A DNA stretch of 63,926 nt from Verrucomicrobiota bacterium (lineage in GTDB: Bacteria > Verrucomicrobiota > Verrucomicrobiia > Limisphaerales > JADLHS01). A model generated the notes under the pieces. It was not told the DNA's origin. It saw only the letters and a program-made list of their open reading frames with translations, and did no database searches. Made by a program: the position numbers and the translations under genes. Location of the stretch: the NCBI GenBank assembly GCA_013140495.1, contig JABFSR010000231.1, positions 1 to 63,926 of the forward strand, in the 5' to 3' direction. How positions within the stretch are numbered: the stretch's first letter is position 1; the number at the start of each line of letters is the position of its first letter. Shown here piece after piece: positions 44,151-51,903 of this stretch.

Positions 44151-46478
44151 TCACGCCTCCGGTTCTCCGATCAAATCAATCACCGCTTCTAGCAGGGCTT
44201 CGTCGTGGAAGCTGCCTTTGGTCAGATAATAGTCGGCACCGGCTTCGAGGCCGCGCAGCCGATCCTCCTCACGTTCCTTGTAGGAAACGATCATCACCGG
44301 CAGCGACTTGAGGTGAGGATCCTTCTTGATCAGGCTTGCCAGTTCCACGCCATCCATCCGCGGCATGTCCACGTCCGTGATGACGAGATCGTATTCGCCC
44401 GAGCGCACGGCGTTCCAGCCGTCCATGCCGTCAATTGCCACGTCTGTATGATAGCCGCGCGTGATGAGAAGTTTCCGTTCAAGCTCGCGCACCGTGAGCG
44501 AATCATCCACCACGAGAACCCGTTTTCGTTTCTGCCGGCCCGCGCCCAGCAGCGCCGGACTCACGCCTGTCAATTCGCCGCTGCTCACGAGCTTCTCGAT
44601 TGAGCGCACCATGTCCTCCACGTCCACGATCAATACGGGTGCGCCGTCTTCCATAAGCGCAGCAGCGCTGATGTCCTTCACCTTGCCGAGCCGCGCATCC
44701 AGTGGTTGAACCACGAGTTCGCGCTCGCCGAGAAACTTGTCCACCAGCAATCCGTAACGTGAGTTGCGGTCGCCGAGCACCACAATCGGCAGATCAGCTT
44801 CGGGTGGTTTTACGTCGTGACATTCAAAGACCTGATGGGCCGCAAGCAGTCCGATGTGCTGCTCGCCAAGCCGGAAATGGTGGCGGCCTTCAAGCGTCTC
44901 AACTTTCTCGCGGGGGAGCTTGAGTGTGTTCAGCAATTGCGCGAGGGGAAAAGCGTAAGGCTCACCGCCAATCTCGACCAGCAACGCGCGCAAGACGGAG
45001 AGCGTGAGCGGAAGTTGCAGTTGGAATCTCATGCCGCGACCGGGATTGGCCGTGACGCGTACGCTGCCCCGCACGCCACGGGCCATGTTCTGCACGATAT
45101 CGAGGCCGACGCCGCGACCCGAAATCTCCGTGACTGTTTCCTTGAGGGTGAAACCTGGAAGGAAAAGAAATTGCAACAGTTCAGAATCCGTCATGCGCTC
45201 GGCGAGTGAAGGGGCGACGAGCTTTTTAGCGATGATGGCGCGGCGGACGCAGTTCACATCAAGGCCTGCGCCGTCATCGGAAACGATTACTTGCAGCATG
45301 CCTGCGCTGTGACGCGCTTCGAGGCGGACGACGGCTTCCTCCGGTTTCCCGATGGCCGCCCGTTCGACGGGGAATTCGCATCCGTGATCCACGGCGTTGC
45401 GGAGCAGATGCGCCAGCGGAGCTTCCAGGCGGTCGAGGATGTCACGATCCACCTGTGTGTTTTCGCCGACGAGTTCGAGGCGGACATTCTTGCCGAGGCT
45501 TTGGGCGAGGTCGCGAACCATTCGCGGAAAATGGCTGACACCATCGGCAAATGGACGCATTCGCGTGCGTAAAACTTCGAGATAGAGCCTGTGGGACAAC
45601 TGGGTTGTGCGTCGGTCGTGCAGATCTAGTTCTTCAAGACGGTCGGCAAGAAATTGCCGGGCCTCGGCGGCTTGTGCGAACAGTTCGTTAACCTTGGCTC
45701 GTGCAGGCTCGGAGAGGGTTTCGTTTCCCGCAAGCTGCCGCAAGCTGTCAATCGTGCGTTCCATGCGCGCCTGCATCCGTTTGAGGCGTTGCATGTTTTC
45801 GGAAAATGGACGCAGCCAGCGTGATTCGACAAGCGATTCACCGGCGAGACCAAGCAGGCGGTTGAGACTCTCGGCGGTGAGGCGCAGCACGCGGTCATGA
45901 TTCGTGGTGGCGTCAATTGTCGTGGCGGGCTTGGTGGGCGGCAGTGATTCAACTTCCGGGGATTTCGTCTGCACCGTGGCTGGAAGATTCATGCCTGCCG
46001 CTGATTCCCTGGCCGGTGTGAATTCCCTGGTGTTCTTCAGCCAAGACTCCACGCGTGCCCGGTTTGTTTTGAGCCACCCGTCAATCGAACTTTCGTCATG
46101 CTGTGAAATGTTCGTGAGCAAATCCACGCCGCGCAAGAGCGTGTCCACGTGTCGAGAACCTAGAGTGAGCAGGTTTTGTTGTGCGGCCACGAAGCAGTCC
46201 TCCATGGCATGCGCCACCTGGACTGCGGGTGCGAGACTGACGATGCGTGCCGCGCCCTTGAGCGAATGGGCAGACCGCATCAGGGATTCCAGGACAGTTC
46301 CGAGTTCCGGGTTCGTTGCTCCAGAACTCGGAGACAGGAACTTGGAGCCAGGAACTTTCAAAGTGCGTTCAATGGCGAGCAGGCCGCTGGTGAGTTGCGC
46401 CGTCTGCGTCTCCGCCTCCACGCGGAAGAGTTCCTGCATGGACATGCTGGAAGGATTGATGTTGGCGCGTTTGCTCAC
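44151..46478 (-). CDS. wspE: CheA-type histidine kinase with C-terminal receiver (WspE-like)
   Basis: 775 residues, GTG start overlapping the upstream stop as GTGA. Hpt domain with phospho-acceptor His71 in RSAHSLKGAARIV, a Pro/Thr linker, dimerisation helices (ESLNRLLGLAGESLVESRWL), HATPase (HLLRNAVDHG; GRGVGLDIV), a CheW-like domain and a REC domain (Asp702 in VITDVDMPRMDG). This exact domain order is WspE. Residues about 40-62 (KVPGSKFLSPSSGATNPELG) look inserted in the Hpt domain and match a dispersed-repeat wording. Confidence 0.93.
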   Translation of the reverse strand: MSKRANINPSSMSMQELFRVEAETQTAQLTSGLLAIERTLKVPGSKFLSPSSGATNPELGTVLESLMRSAHSLKGAARIVSLAPAVQVAHAMEDCFVAAQQNLLTLGSRHVDTLLRGVDLLTNISQHDESSIDGWLKTNRARVESWLKNTREFTPARESAAGMNLPATVQTKSPEVESLPPTKPATTIDATTNHDRVLRLTAESLNRLLGLAGESLVESRWLRPFSENMQRLKRMQARMERTIDSLRQLAGNETLSEPARAKVNELFAQAAEARQFLADRLEELDLHDRRTTQLSHRLYLEVLRTRMRPFADGVSHFPRMVRDLAQSLGKNVRLELVGENTQVDRDILDRLEAPLAHLLRNAVDHGCEFPVERAAIGKPEEAVVRLEARHSAGMLQVIVSDDGAGLDVNCVRRAIIAKKLVAPSLAERMTDSELLQFLFLPGFTLKETVTEISGRGVGLDIVQNMARGVRGSVRVTANPGRGMRFQLQLPLTLSVLRALLVEIGGEPYAFPLAQLLNTLKLPREKVETLEGRHHFRLGEQHIGLLAAHQVFECHDVKPPEADLPIVVLGDRNSRYGLLVDKFLGERELVVQPLDARLGKVKDISAAALMEDGAPVLIVDVEDMVRSIEKLVSSGELTGVSPALLGAGRQKRKRVLVVDDSLTVRELERKLLITRGYHTDVAIDGMDGWNAVRSGEYDLVITDVDMPRMDGVELASLIKKDPHLKSLPVMIVSYKEREEDRLRGLEAGADYYLTKGSFHDEALLEAVIDLIGEPEA
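46308..46362. repeat. repeat-like insert in the CheA Hpt domain
   Basis: GTTCCGAGTTCCGGGTTCG... GAACTCGGAGACAGGAACTT ...GGAACTTTCAAAG, iterating GTTCC/GGAAC words on both strands. Similar wording (GTTCCGGGTTCCAAGTTCAA) occurs at 24781-24801. It encodes about 20 extra residues just before the conserved LMRSAHSLKGA block. Confidence 0.55.
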
Positions 46479-47212
46479 GAGAGGTTGTTGTTGAGCAATT
46501 CAAACAGCGACGCGGAGTCAAGCAGGCCGATGGTCCGGTCGCGCCAGCGAAACACGCCCGAGGAACAGCGCGAGGCGGAGCGGGCCACGGTGGACGGCGC
46601 TTCACGGATGTCCTCCTGATTCAACCTGTGAACGCCCTGTACTTCATCCACCGGAAACGCGAAACGATTTCCCTTCCAGTCCGAAACCAACAGCCGATCA
46701 AACACGGTGCGCGAGCGGAATCGCGGCGCGGGTACGGCGGATTCGAGGCCAAGCAAACGATCCAGCGCGGCGCAGATGAGCAGTTCACCGCGCACGTTCA
46801 CGAGGCCGATGACGATGCCGCGCCGGCGATGCGGGAGCGAATGCATGGCGCGTCGTTCGGCGATTTCCTGAAAGACCTGCGTGCGCAGCGAGAGCCATTC
46901 GAGGCCGATACGGAAGATGACCACGGAAACGCGCGCGGGTGTGGTGAGGGTTTTTTCGCGCGCAAAATGTTCAGTCCACTCGCGCCGGTATTCGGGCGAA
47001 AGCGGACGGTCAAGCAGTTGCACTGCGGCGGCAGAGTGAACGGGACAGTTGCGGCAATGAATGTGACGGACGAGTTCGCGGCACGAGCCGTTGCCCGCCA
47101 CGCCGATTGTGTTCCAGCAATCGTGAACCGGCGCGAGCGCAGAGGTACCCTTCGTCGCAACGGGGAGTGAGGCCGCAGCATTCCCGGATGAATATGGATT
47201 GTGGTGAGTCAC
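46475..47212 (-). CDS. wspD: CheW-type adaptor with N-terminal cysteine cluster (WspD-like)
   Basis: 245 residues, GTG start. The N-terminal extension HDCWNTIGVAGNGSCRELV then RHIHCRNCPVHS is a cysteine-rich motif I recognise from WspD proteins. A CheW domain follows (SVVIFRIGLEWLSLRTQVFQEI, GLVNVRGELLICAALDRLLGL, FAFPVDEVQGVHRL). It links receptor and CheA. Stop overlaps the wspE start (GTGA). A repeat-derived hairpin separates it from the upstream CheR gene. Confidence 0.9.
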   Translation of the reverse strand: MTHHNPYSSGNAAASLPVATKGTSALAPVHDCWNTIGVAGNGSCRELVRHIHCRNCPVHSAAAVQLLDRPLSPEYRREWTEHFAREKTLTTPARVSVVIFRIGLEWLSLRTQVFQEIAERRAMHSLPHRRRGIVIGLVNVRGELLICAALDRLLGLESAVPAPRFRSRTVFDRLLVSDWKGNRFAFPVDEVQGVHRLNQEDIREAPSTVARSASRCSSGVFRWRDRTIGLLDSASLFELLNNNLS

Positions 47213-47230
47213 GGATTCGCGGCGAGTGTT

Positions 47231-47279
47231 CTCTTGCTCTTAAACTTTCTGTTCCCTGCAAGAGGATTAAGAGCAAGAG
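47231..47279. repeat. perfect 13-bp-arm hairpin between wspC- and wspD-like genes
   Basis: CTCTTGCTCTTAA at 47231-47243 and TTAAGAGCAAGAG at 47267-47279 are exact reverse complements with a 23-nt loop. Related wording (GATTAAGAGAAAGATCA) occurs at 50957-50981. It could slow or partly end transcription inside the operon; no T-run follows in the gene direction. Confidence 0.65.
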
Positions 47280-47302
47280 GGGAGAGAGGGGTGCTCATGG
47301 TT

Positions 47303-48547
47303 TCATTTCCCAGACTGCGTGGTTTCCTTTTCTCCGAGACGTTGCGCGCGGCGTTTGAAAGTTCGCGCGCCTTCGATGTCGCCGTTCTTTTCCAACCACA
47401 ACGCCAGGTGGACGAGGGCTTCGTGGTGATTCGGATCAAGATAGAGCGCCTTGCGATAGAACGTGGTGGCGTCGGCTTCGCCAGCGGCATCGCGGATCAA
47501 ACCGAGGAGATAATAGGCATGCGCCGTGGGTCCGTGTTCGGCGATGTGCGCTTCACAGACAACCGAGGCTTCGGCAAGTTCTCCGGCATCTGCGAGTTGC
47601 TGTGCCGCCTCGAGGTCGGAGGGAAGGCCGGGTGTGCTATGGACGGCTGCAGGTTTGTGGGATTTGGATGCTTCGACTGGCGGGCTTGAAATGACGACGA
47701 CAGGCGGCAACGCGCGTGCGGGTTTGTGGCTCCGAGCCGAATCCACGTTATTGATTGCAGGATCGTGTTTCCGGCATGCGAAGGCCATCGGCATGTTCGC
47801 ACTGACGAAGCCGCTCTCGGTCACGAGCGGGAGTTCTGCCGCACCGACGAAGAGAACTCCGCCGGGAGCCAGCAAGTTGTGAAGTTTTTCCAGCGTGCGC
47901 GTCTGTGTGGCGCGGTCAAAATAGATCAGAAGGTTGCGGCAGAAAACAAAATCATAAGGCGCCCGCCCGGCCAGGAAACCCTGATCCAGAATGTTTTCGC
48001 GATGAAAACTCACGCAGCGTTTCGCGGTTGCGTTTAGCGCAAATCCGTCGCGCGCGGGCGTAAAAAAACGGTCACGAAAAGCGAGGCACTTGGCGCGAAA
48101 GGAATTCTTTCCGTAGATCGCCTTGTGGGCTCGTTGCAGCGCATGGGTCGAGATGTCCACGGCATCAATCAGGAATTGTCCCGGCGCGAGTTTCGCATCC
48201 AGCAGGGTCATGGCGAGGGAATAGGGTTCTTCGCCGGAAGAGCAGGGGACGCTGAGAATGCGCAGTGGAAGACGATCCGTGCGATTGATCCATCCGGCGA
48301 GCACTATCTGTTGAAATGCCTCGAAGGGCGCGCGGTCGCGGAAGAACCATGTTTCCGTGACGACGACATTCTCAATGAGTTCATCCAATTCCTGGCGCGA
48401 ATTTTCGATCAGGGCGAGGTAATCTCCGGTCTTTTTCAAGCCGAATTCCTTCATGCGCCGGTGGATCGTGCGCTCGATGAGTGCCGAGCCAATGGATGCG
48501 GCGTCGAGACCGATTTCGCGGCGGAGCAATGCTTCAATCTCCTGCAT
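47303..48547 (-). CDS. wspC: CheR-type methyltransferase with C-terminal TPRs (WspC-like)
   Basis: 414 residues from ATG 48547, preceded by GGAGG 7 nt upstream. N-terminal helical CheR domain (MQEIEALLRREIGLDAASIG). Catalytic domain with VVTETWFFRDRAPFEAF, SVPCSSGEEPYSLAM (SAM loop), DAVDISTHALQRA and DFVFCRNLLIYFD. The C-terminal tetratricopeptides (HAYYLLGLIRDAAGEADATTFYRKAL; HHEALVHLALWLEKNGD) match WspC/CheR2 forms. It methylates the WspA-like receptor using SAM. Overlaps the wspB-like gene by 14 bp. Confidence 0.93.
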   Translation of the reverse strand: MQEIEALLRREIGLDAASIGSALIERTIHRRMKEFGLKKTGDYLALIENSRQELDELIENVVVTETWFFRDRAPFEAFQQIVLAGWINRTDRLPLRILSVPCSSGEEPYSLAMTLLDAKLAPGQFLIDAVDISTHALQRAHKAIYGKNSFRAKCLAFRDRFFTPARDGFALNATAKRCVSFHRENILDQGFLAGRAPYDFVFCRNLLIYFDRATQTRTLEKLHNLLAPGGVLFVGAAELPLVTESGFVSANMPMAFACRKHDPAINNVDSARSHKPARALPPVVVISSPPVEASKSHKPAAVHSTPGLPSDLEAAQQLADAGELAEASVVCEAHIAEHGPTAHAYYLLGLIRDAAGEADATTFYRKALYLDPNHHEALVHLALWLEKNGDIEGARTFKRRAQRLGEKETTQSGK

Positions 48548-49010
48548 TTGTGGCCTCCATGGTGTGGGTGAAGACAAGTTCGCGAAGGCTTTCGCCGAGG
48601 AGTTTGTTCGCAAGCAGGAGCTGGATCACGCCGCGTTCATCCATCAGCACCGGCCCGAGAAAAGGAGCGGCGGCGAGCTTGACCCCGGCTTCCACAAAAT
48701 CCTGCGGATCGCGCCGGAGAATGTCCGTGGCACGTTCGGCAATGAGTCCGATGAGATGCTGGCGTTCGGTGGACTCGGCGTAGTTGACAATGAGAATGCG
48801 CGTGCTGATGTGTTCTGCGGCGGTGTGGCCCGTTGTGAGTTCGCAAAGATCAAGCGCGGGTACGGGACGACCGCGATAGATGAACATGCCAGCCACGCCG
48901 CGCGGCGATTGCGGGAATTTTTTCAACGCGAGCAGCGGCACGACCTCGACAACGCGGCTGGCTTCGAGTGCGTATCGTTCCGGGCCGAGATGGAATAGGA
49001 CGAACAGCAT
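48534..49010 (-). CDS. wspB: CheW-type adaptor (WspB-like)
   Basis: 158 residues, a single CheW domain: MLFVLFHLGPERYALEASRVVEVVPL, GVAGMFIYRGRPVPALDLCELTTG, ILIVNYAESTERQHLIGLIAERATDIL. It bridges receptor and CheA. Position (second, after the receptor) and the presence of a second CheW (wspD-like) define the Wsp layout. A repeat-filled gap of 111 bp separates it from the receptor gene. Confidence 0.92.
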   Translation of the reverse strand: MLFVLFHLGPERYALEASRVVEVVPLLALKKFPQSPRGVAGMFIYRGRPVPALDLCELTTGHTAAEHISTRILIVNYAESTERQHLIGLIAERATDILRRDPQDFVEAGVKLAAAPFLGPVLMDERGVIQLLLANKLLGESLRELVFTHTMEATNAGD

Positions 49011-49012
49011 AT

Positions 49013-49112
49013 CAGTCCACAGTCCACAGCCCGGAGTCCACAGTCCAGAGTCGAGAGTCGTGCGCGTGCGGTTTTCGACCCGGGACTCGGGACTTTGGAC
49101 TCTGGACTCGAT
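49013..49112. repeat. inverted repeat, AGTCC/GGACT-rich family, copy 2
   Basis: CAGTCCACAGTCCACAGCCC... GAGTCCACAGTCCAGAGTCG on the left and GGACTCGGGACTTTGGACTC TGGACTCGA on the right form imperfect complementary arms. It fills the gap between the WspA-like and WspB-like genes, just as copy 1 (3976-4052) fills the pdxJ-acpS gap. Confidence 0.72.
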
Positions 49113-49121
49113 TTGTTTTCA

Positions 49122-50735
49122 TCACTTGGATTCCAGCTTGAAGCGGGCCACGGCAGTCTGAAGTCCCCGGGCGGCTTCGTTGAGCTGTTCAATGGAAATG
49201 TTGGACTGGCGGAGCGAATCGGCGGTTTGGTGTGCAGCTTCACTGAGCTGTGTGAGCGTTTCACTGATCTGCTGCGCGCCGGTGGCCTGCGCGTGCATGC
49301 CTTCGTTGACGGTCTGGAATCGCGGTGTCAGTGTCTGCACCTGGTTGATGATCTGTGCGAGTTGTGTGCTGACCTGGCGGATTTCATCCACACCGCGACG
49401 GACTTCCTCCGAGAATTTGTCCATGCCCATGACGCCGGCGGACACGGCAGATTGCATTTCCTTGACCATCTTTTCGATGTCGTAGGTGGCAACGGCGGTC
49501 TGGTCTGCGAGTCGTCGGATTTCCATGGCGACAACGGCAAACCCCAAACCGTACTCGCCGGCTTTCTCCGCCTCGATGGCGGCATTGAGCGAAAGCAAGT
49601 TTGTCTGGTCGGCGACCTTGGTGATGGTGGTGACGACAGAATTGATGTTGGCGGTTTTTTCGTTCAGGACTGCGAGCTTGCCGCTGATGGAGCCGGAAGC
49701 TTCCATGATGGCGCGCATGTTGGTTTCCATTCGGGCAATGCCAGCCTGACCGCTGCCTGCGAGATCGCCCGTCGCGGCGGCCACAGCACTGACCTCGTTG
49801 ACCGTCTTGTCGAGTTCATGCGAGGTGGCGGAAATTTGTTTCGAAGTCGCGCCAATCTCGGCTGTGGTGGCGGCGATTTCCGTGGTGGTGCTTTGTTGTT
49901 CCTTGGCGGTGGCGGCGATCTCGGTGGCAGTCATGTTGACCTGAATGCCGGAGCGTTGAACCTGCCCGACCAGCACGGAGAGGTCGTCGGCGAGACGGTT
50001 TAGACCATCGCCGATGACGCCGAACTCGTCCTGGCGTTTGAGTTCGAGGCGCAGGGTGAAATCGCCCATGCGCATCCGCTCGATGACCGTGACGAGCTGG
50101 TTGAGCGGGATGGCGACTGCGGAGGATTGTGACCGGCCCACGCGCCATGCGAGGATCGCGACACCCGCGATGAGAACGGACACAACGCCAGCGGCCGTTT
50201 TGGATTTGACGTCTATTTCCTTGCGCTCTTGATCAATGACTGTGCGCAGGGCTTTAATCAGCGTTTCCCGGTCCTTCACTATGCCCACAGCATGGCGCGA
50301 GTAATATTCACCTGCCGTGGAAGGCGTCGCATCGAGCTGGCTGATGATTTCGCTGACGTATTTGTTGCCAAATGCTCCGGAGCTCTTGTTCACGAAGTCT
50401 TTTAGATTTTCAATCGGACCCAGGAGTTCAGGTCTGTCATCGTAACGCCGTTTAATGTCGTTGATGAAATCCTGAAGTATTGAAAGTTCCTGAAGCGCCA
50501 GATCCTTCTGGCGGGTTTTTTCGGGGGCGGTTTCGAGCAGCGAACCTCTGATGAAGTACTCGATGCGAACAAACTCCTGATTGAGGGTGTTTACATGTCG
50601 CTCCATGAGATCGCTGACCTCTTGATTGCGAGAGTTGTTGCGATCCACCCACCATGCAAGAGCGCTGGCGAGGCAGAACAGTCCGATCAGGAGGCCGAGC
50701 GTCCGATTGAGTTTTTTGAGGATTGAGTTTTTCAT
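49122..50735 (-). CDS. wspA: methyl-accepting chemotaxis protein (WspA-like)
   Basis: 537 residues. Membrane helix 1 ([17 protein letters not shown]), a helical periplasmic domain (about 30-185), helix 2 ([17 protein letters not shown]), HAMP (about 210-265), and a long signalling coiled coil. The tip is [20 protein letters not shown], then [19 protein letters not shown]. The [11 protein letters not shown] variant of the tip is WspA-like. No C-terminal NWETF pentapeptide, also as in WspA. It heads a minus-strand operon of about 12.5 kb. In Pseudomonas WspA senses surface contact; the input here is unknown. Confidence 0.93.
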   Translation of the reverse strand: MKNSILKKLNRTLGLLIGLFCLASALAWWVDRNNSRNQEVSDLMERHVNTLNQEFVRIEYFIRGSLLETAPEKTRQKDLALQELSILQDFINDIKRRYDDRPELLGPIENLKDFVNKSSGAFGNKYVSEIISQLDATPSTAGEYYSRHAVGIVKDRETLIKALRTVIDQERKEIDVKSKTAAGVVSVLIAGVAILAWRVGRSQSSAVAIPLNQLVTVIERMRMGDFTLRLELKRQDEFGVIGDGLNRLADDLSVLVGQVQRSGIQVNMTATEIAATAKEQQSTTTEIAATTAEIGATSKQISATSHELDKTVNEVSAVAAATGDLAGSGQAGIARMETNMRAIMEASGSISGKLAVLNEKTANINSVVTTITKVADQTNLLSLNAAIEAEKAGEYGLGFAVVAMEIRRLADQTAVATYDIEKMVKEMQSAVSAGVMGMDKFSEEVRRGVDEIRQVSTQLAQIINQVQTLTPRFQTVNEGMHAQATGAQQISETLTQLSEAAHQTADSLRQSNISIEQLNEAARGLQTAVARFKLESK

Positions 50736-51045
50736 ACGGCGAAATGGATGTGCACGTCACGCCTGCCGATGTAAATGGCGACCGGCGTTTCGGGTTTCGA
50801 TTCAACTGGCGGATGGTTCGTCATGAATCGTGCTGACTGTCTGGCATCATCGTGGCGTGGGAGGCGAAAAACAAGGATGTTTGTTGAGATGAAGACAGGT
50901 ACGGTCTGTTCCTAATCCTGATCTCAATCTTTCTCCTGATCTGATCCAGCCAGATGGATTAAGAGAAAGATCACGATCAAGAGGGACGCGAATATGACTG
51001 GCGGTTTCAGTCCTGCGTTGCAGAGGTTGGCAGAGTAATGGCCTT
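50736..51045. other. intergenic region upstream of the Wsp-like operon
   Basis: 310 bp between the WspA-like start and the batE stop, both on the minus strand. It holds an imperfect inverted repeat (50917-50981). The operon promoter must lie in or near 50740-50910, but no clear sigma70 or sigma54 box was found by eye. Confidence 0.5.
50917..50981. repeat. imperfect inverted repeat, TTAAGAG/CTCTTAA-like family
   Basis: Left arm 50917-50941 (CCTGATCTCAATCTTTCTCC...) pairs with right arm 50957-50981 (GATTAAGAGAAAGATCACGA...), 25 nt with about six mismatches and a 15-nt loop. Located between batE and the WspA-like gene; may act as a bidirectional hairpin. Confidence 0.55.
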
Positions 51046-51903
51046 TCAATGTCGCGGGAACAACGCCACCTGTTCGCTTTTCACCCAACCGGTCCGCCGT
51101 GAGCCGTCTGTGACTTGCAGCCAGTTGTTTTTGTGATCTATAACGCGCAGTTCTGCGCCGTCGTTGGCTGTGAACGCGCCGGGGGATTCATCGAACGGAC
51201 TCGTGCGAATGGAAGCTTCTTGTGTGGCGATGATCGCTATCTCTTGTTTTGTCCAGTGCGTCCAAGTCAAACCGAGGCATGTGCACAGTAACACCGCCAT
51301 GATGGTGCTCGAAAAGAGCCATGCTCGCAGCACGGGCGCGAGTGCGGGGCGGATTTGCTGTGCAGTCAGAAGACCGAACACACACCAGATCGTCGCAGCC
51401 GCAAGCCAGGACCATTCGCTCAAACTCAGTGTGGCGAGCCAACGCTCCCAGAAACGGAAATGGAGTGTCGGACCGGTGACCCTTGCCCGGGCGAATTGAA
51501 GATTGGCTCGCAGGTCATCATCGCGCGGGTCGAGTCGTGAGGCTTCGCCATAGGCGGCGATGGCACGCCCGAGACTGCCAGATTTGAAGTGGGCGTTGCC
51601 AAGATTGAACCATAACGCTTCGGAGACGCCGTTGGTGCGGATCAATTGTTCGTAGGCGGCGGCGGCGGTGGTGAACTTTCCTTCTGCGTAAAGTTTGTTG
51701 GCCGAGTCAAAACCGGTCGTCATATCGGATGTGCTCATTCCGAAAGCAAAAGAAGTGAGCGTGGTGATGACCAGCAGCAGGAGACGTCGGAGGACGGATG
51801 CAGTTCTTGGAATCACACAGACATGCGAGGCCCGGAACGTCAGGCGGGCCTGCTTTCCGTGACAAATGTGGAAATGACTGCGGATGCGATTCTCAATGCT
51901 CAT
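51046..51903 (-). CDS. batE: BatE-like TPR and SH3 membrane protein
   Basis: 285 residues; ATG 51903 overlaps the batD stop (ATGA). Order: membrane/signal segment (about 37-55), tetratricopeptides (GFDSANKLYAEGKFTTAAAA, ALWFNLGNAHFKSGSLGRAI), two membrane helices (SWLAAATIWCVFGLL; LFSSTIMAVLLCTCLGL), and a C-terminal SH3b domain (SIRTSPFDESPGAFTANDGAELRV...RTGWVKSEQVALFP). This is the BatE layout from aerotolerance operons. Partner genes other than batD are not adjacent. Confidence 0.85.
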   Translation of the reverse strand: MSIENRIRSHFHICHGKQARLTFRASHVCVIPRTASVLRRLLLLVITTLTSFAFGMSTSDMTTGFDSANKLYAEGKFTTAAAAYEQLIRTNGVSEALWFNLGNAHFKSGSLGRAIAAYGEASRLDPRDDDLRANLQFARARVTGPTLHFRFWERWLATLSLSEWSWLAAATIWCVFGLLTAQQIRPALAPVLRAWLFSSTIMAVLLCTCLGLTWTHWTKQEIAIIATQEASIRTSPFDESPGAFTANDGAELRVIDHKNNWLQVTDGSRRTGWVKSEQVALFPRH

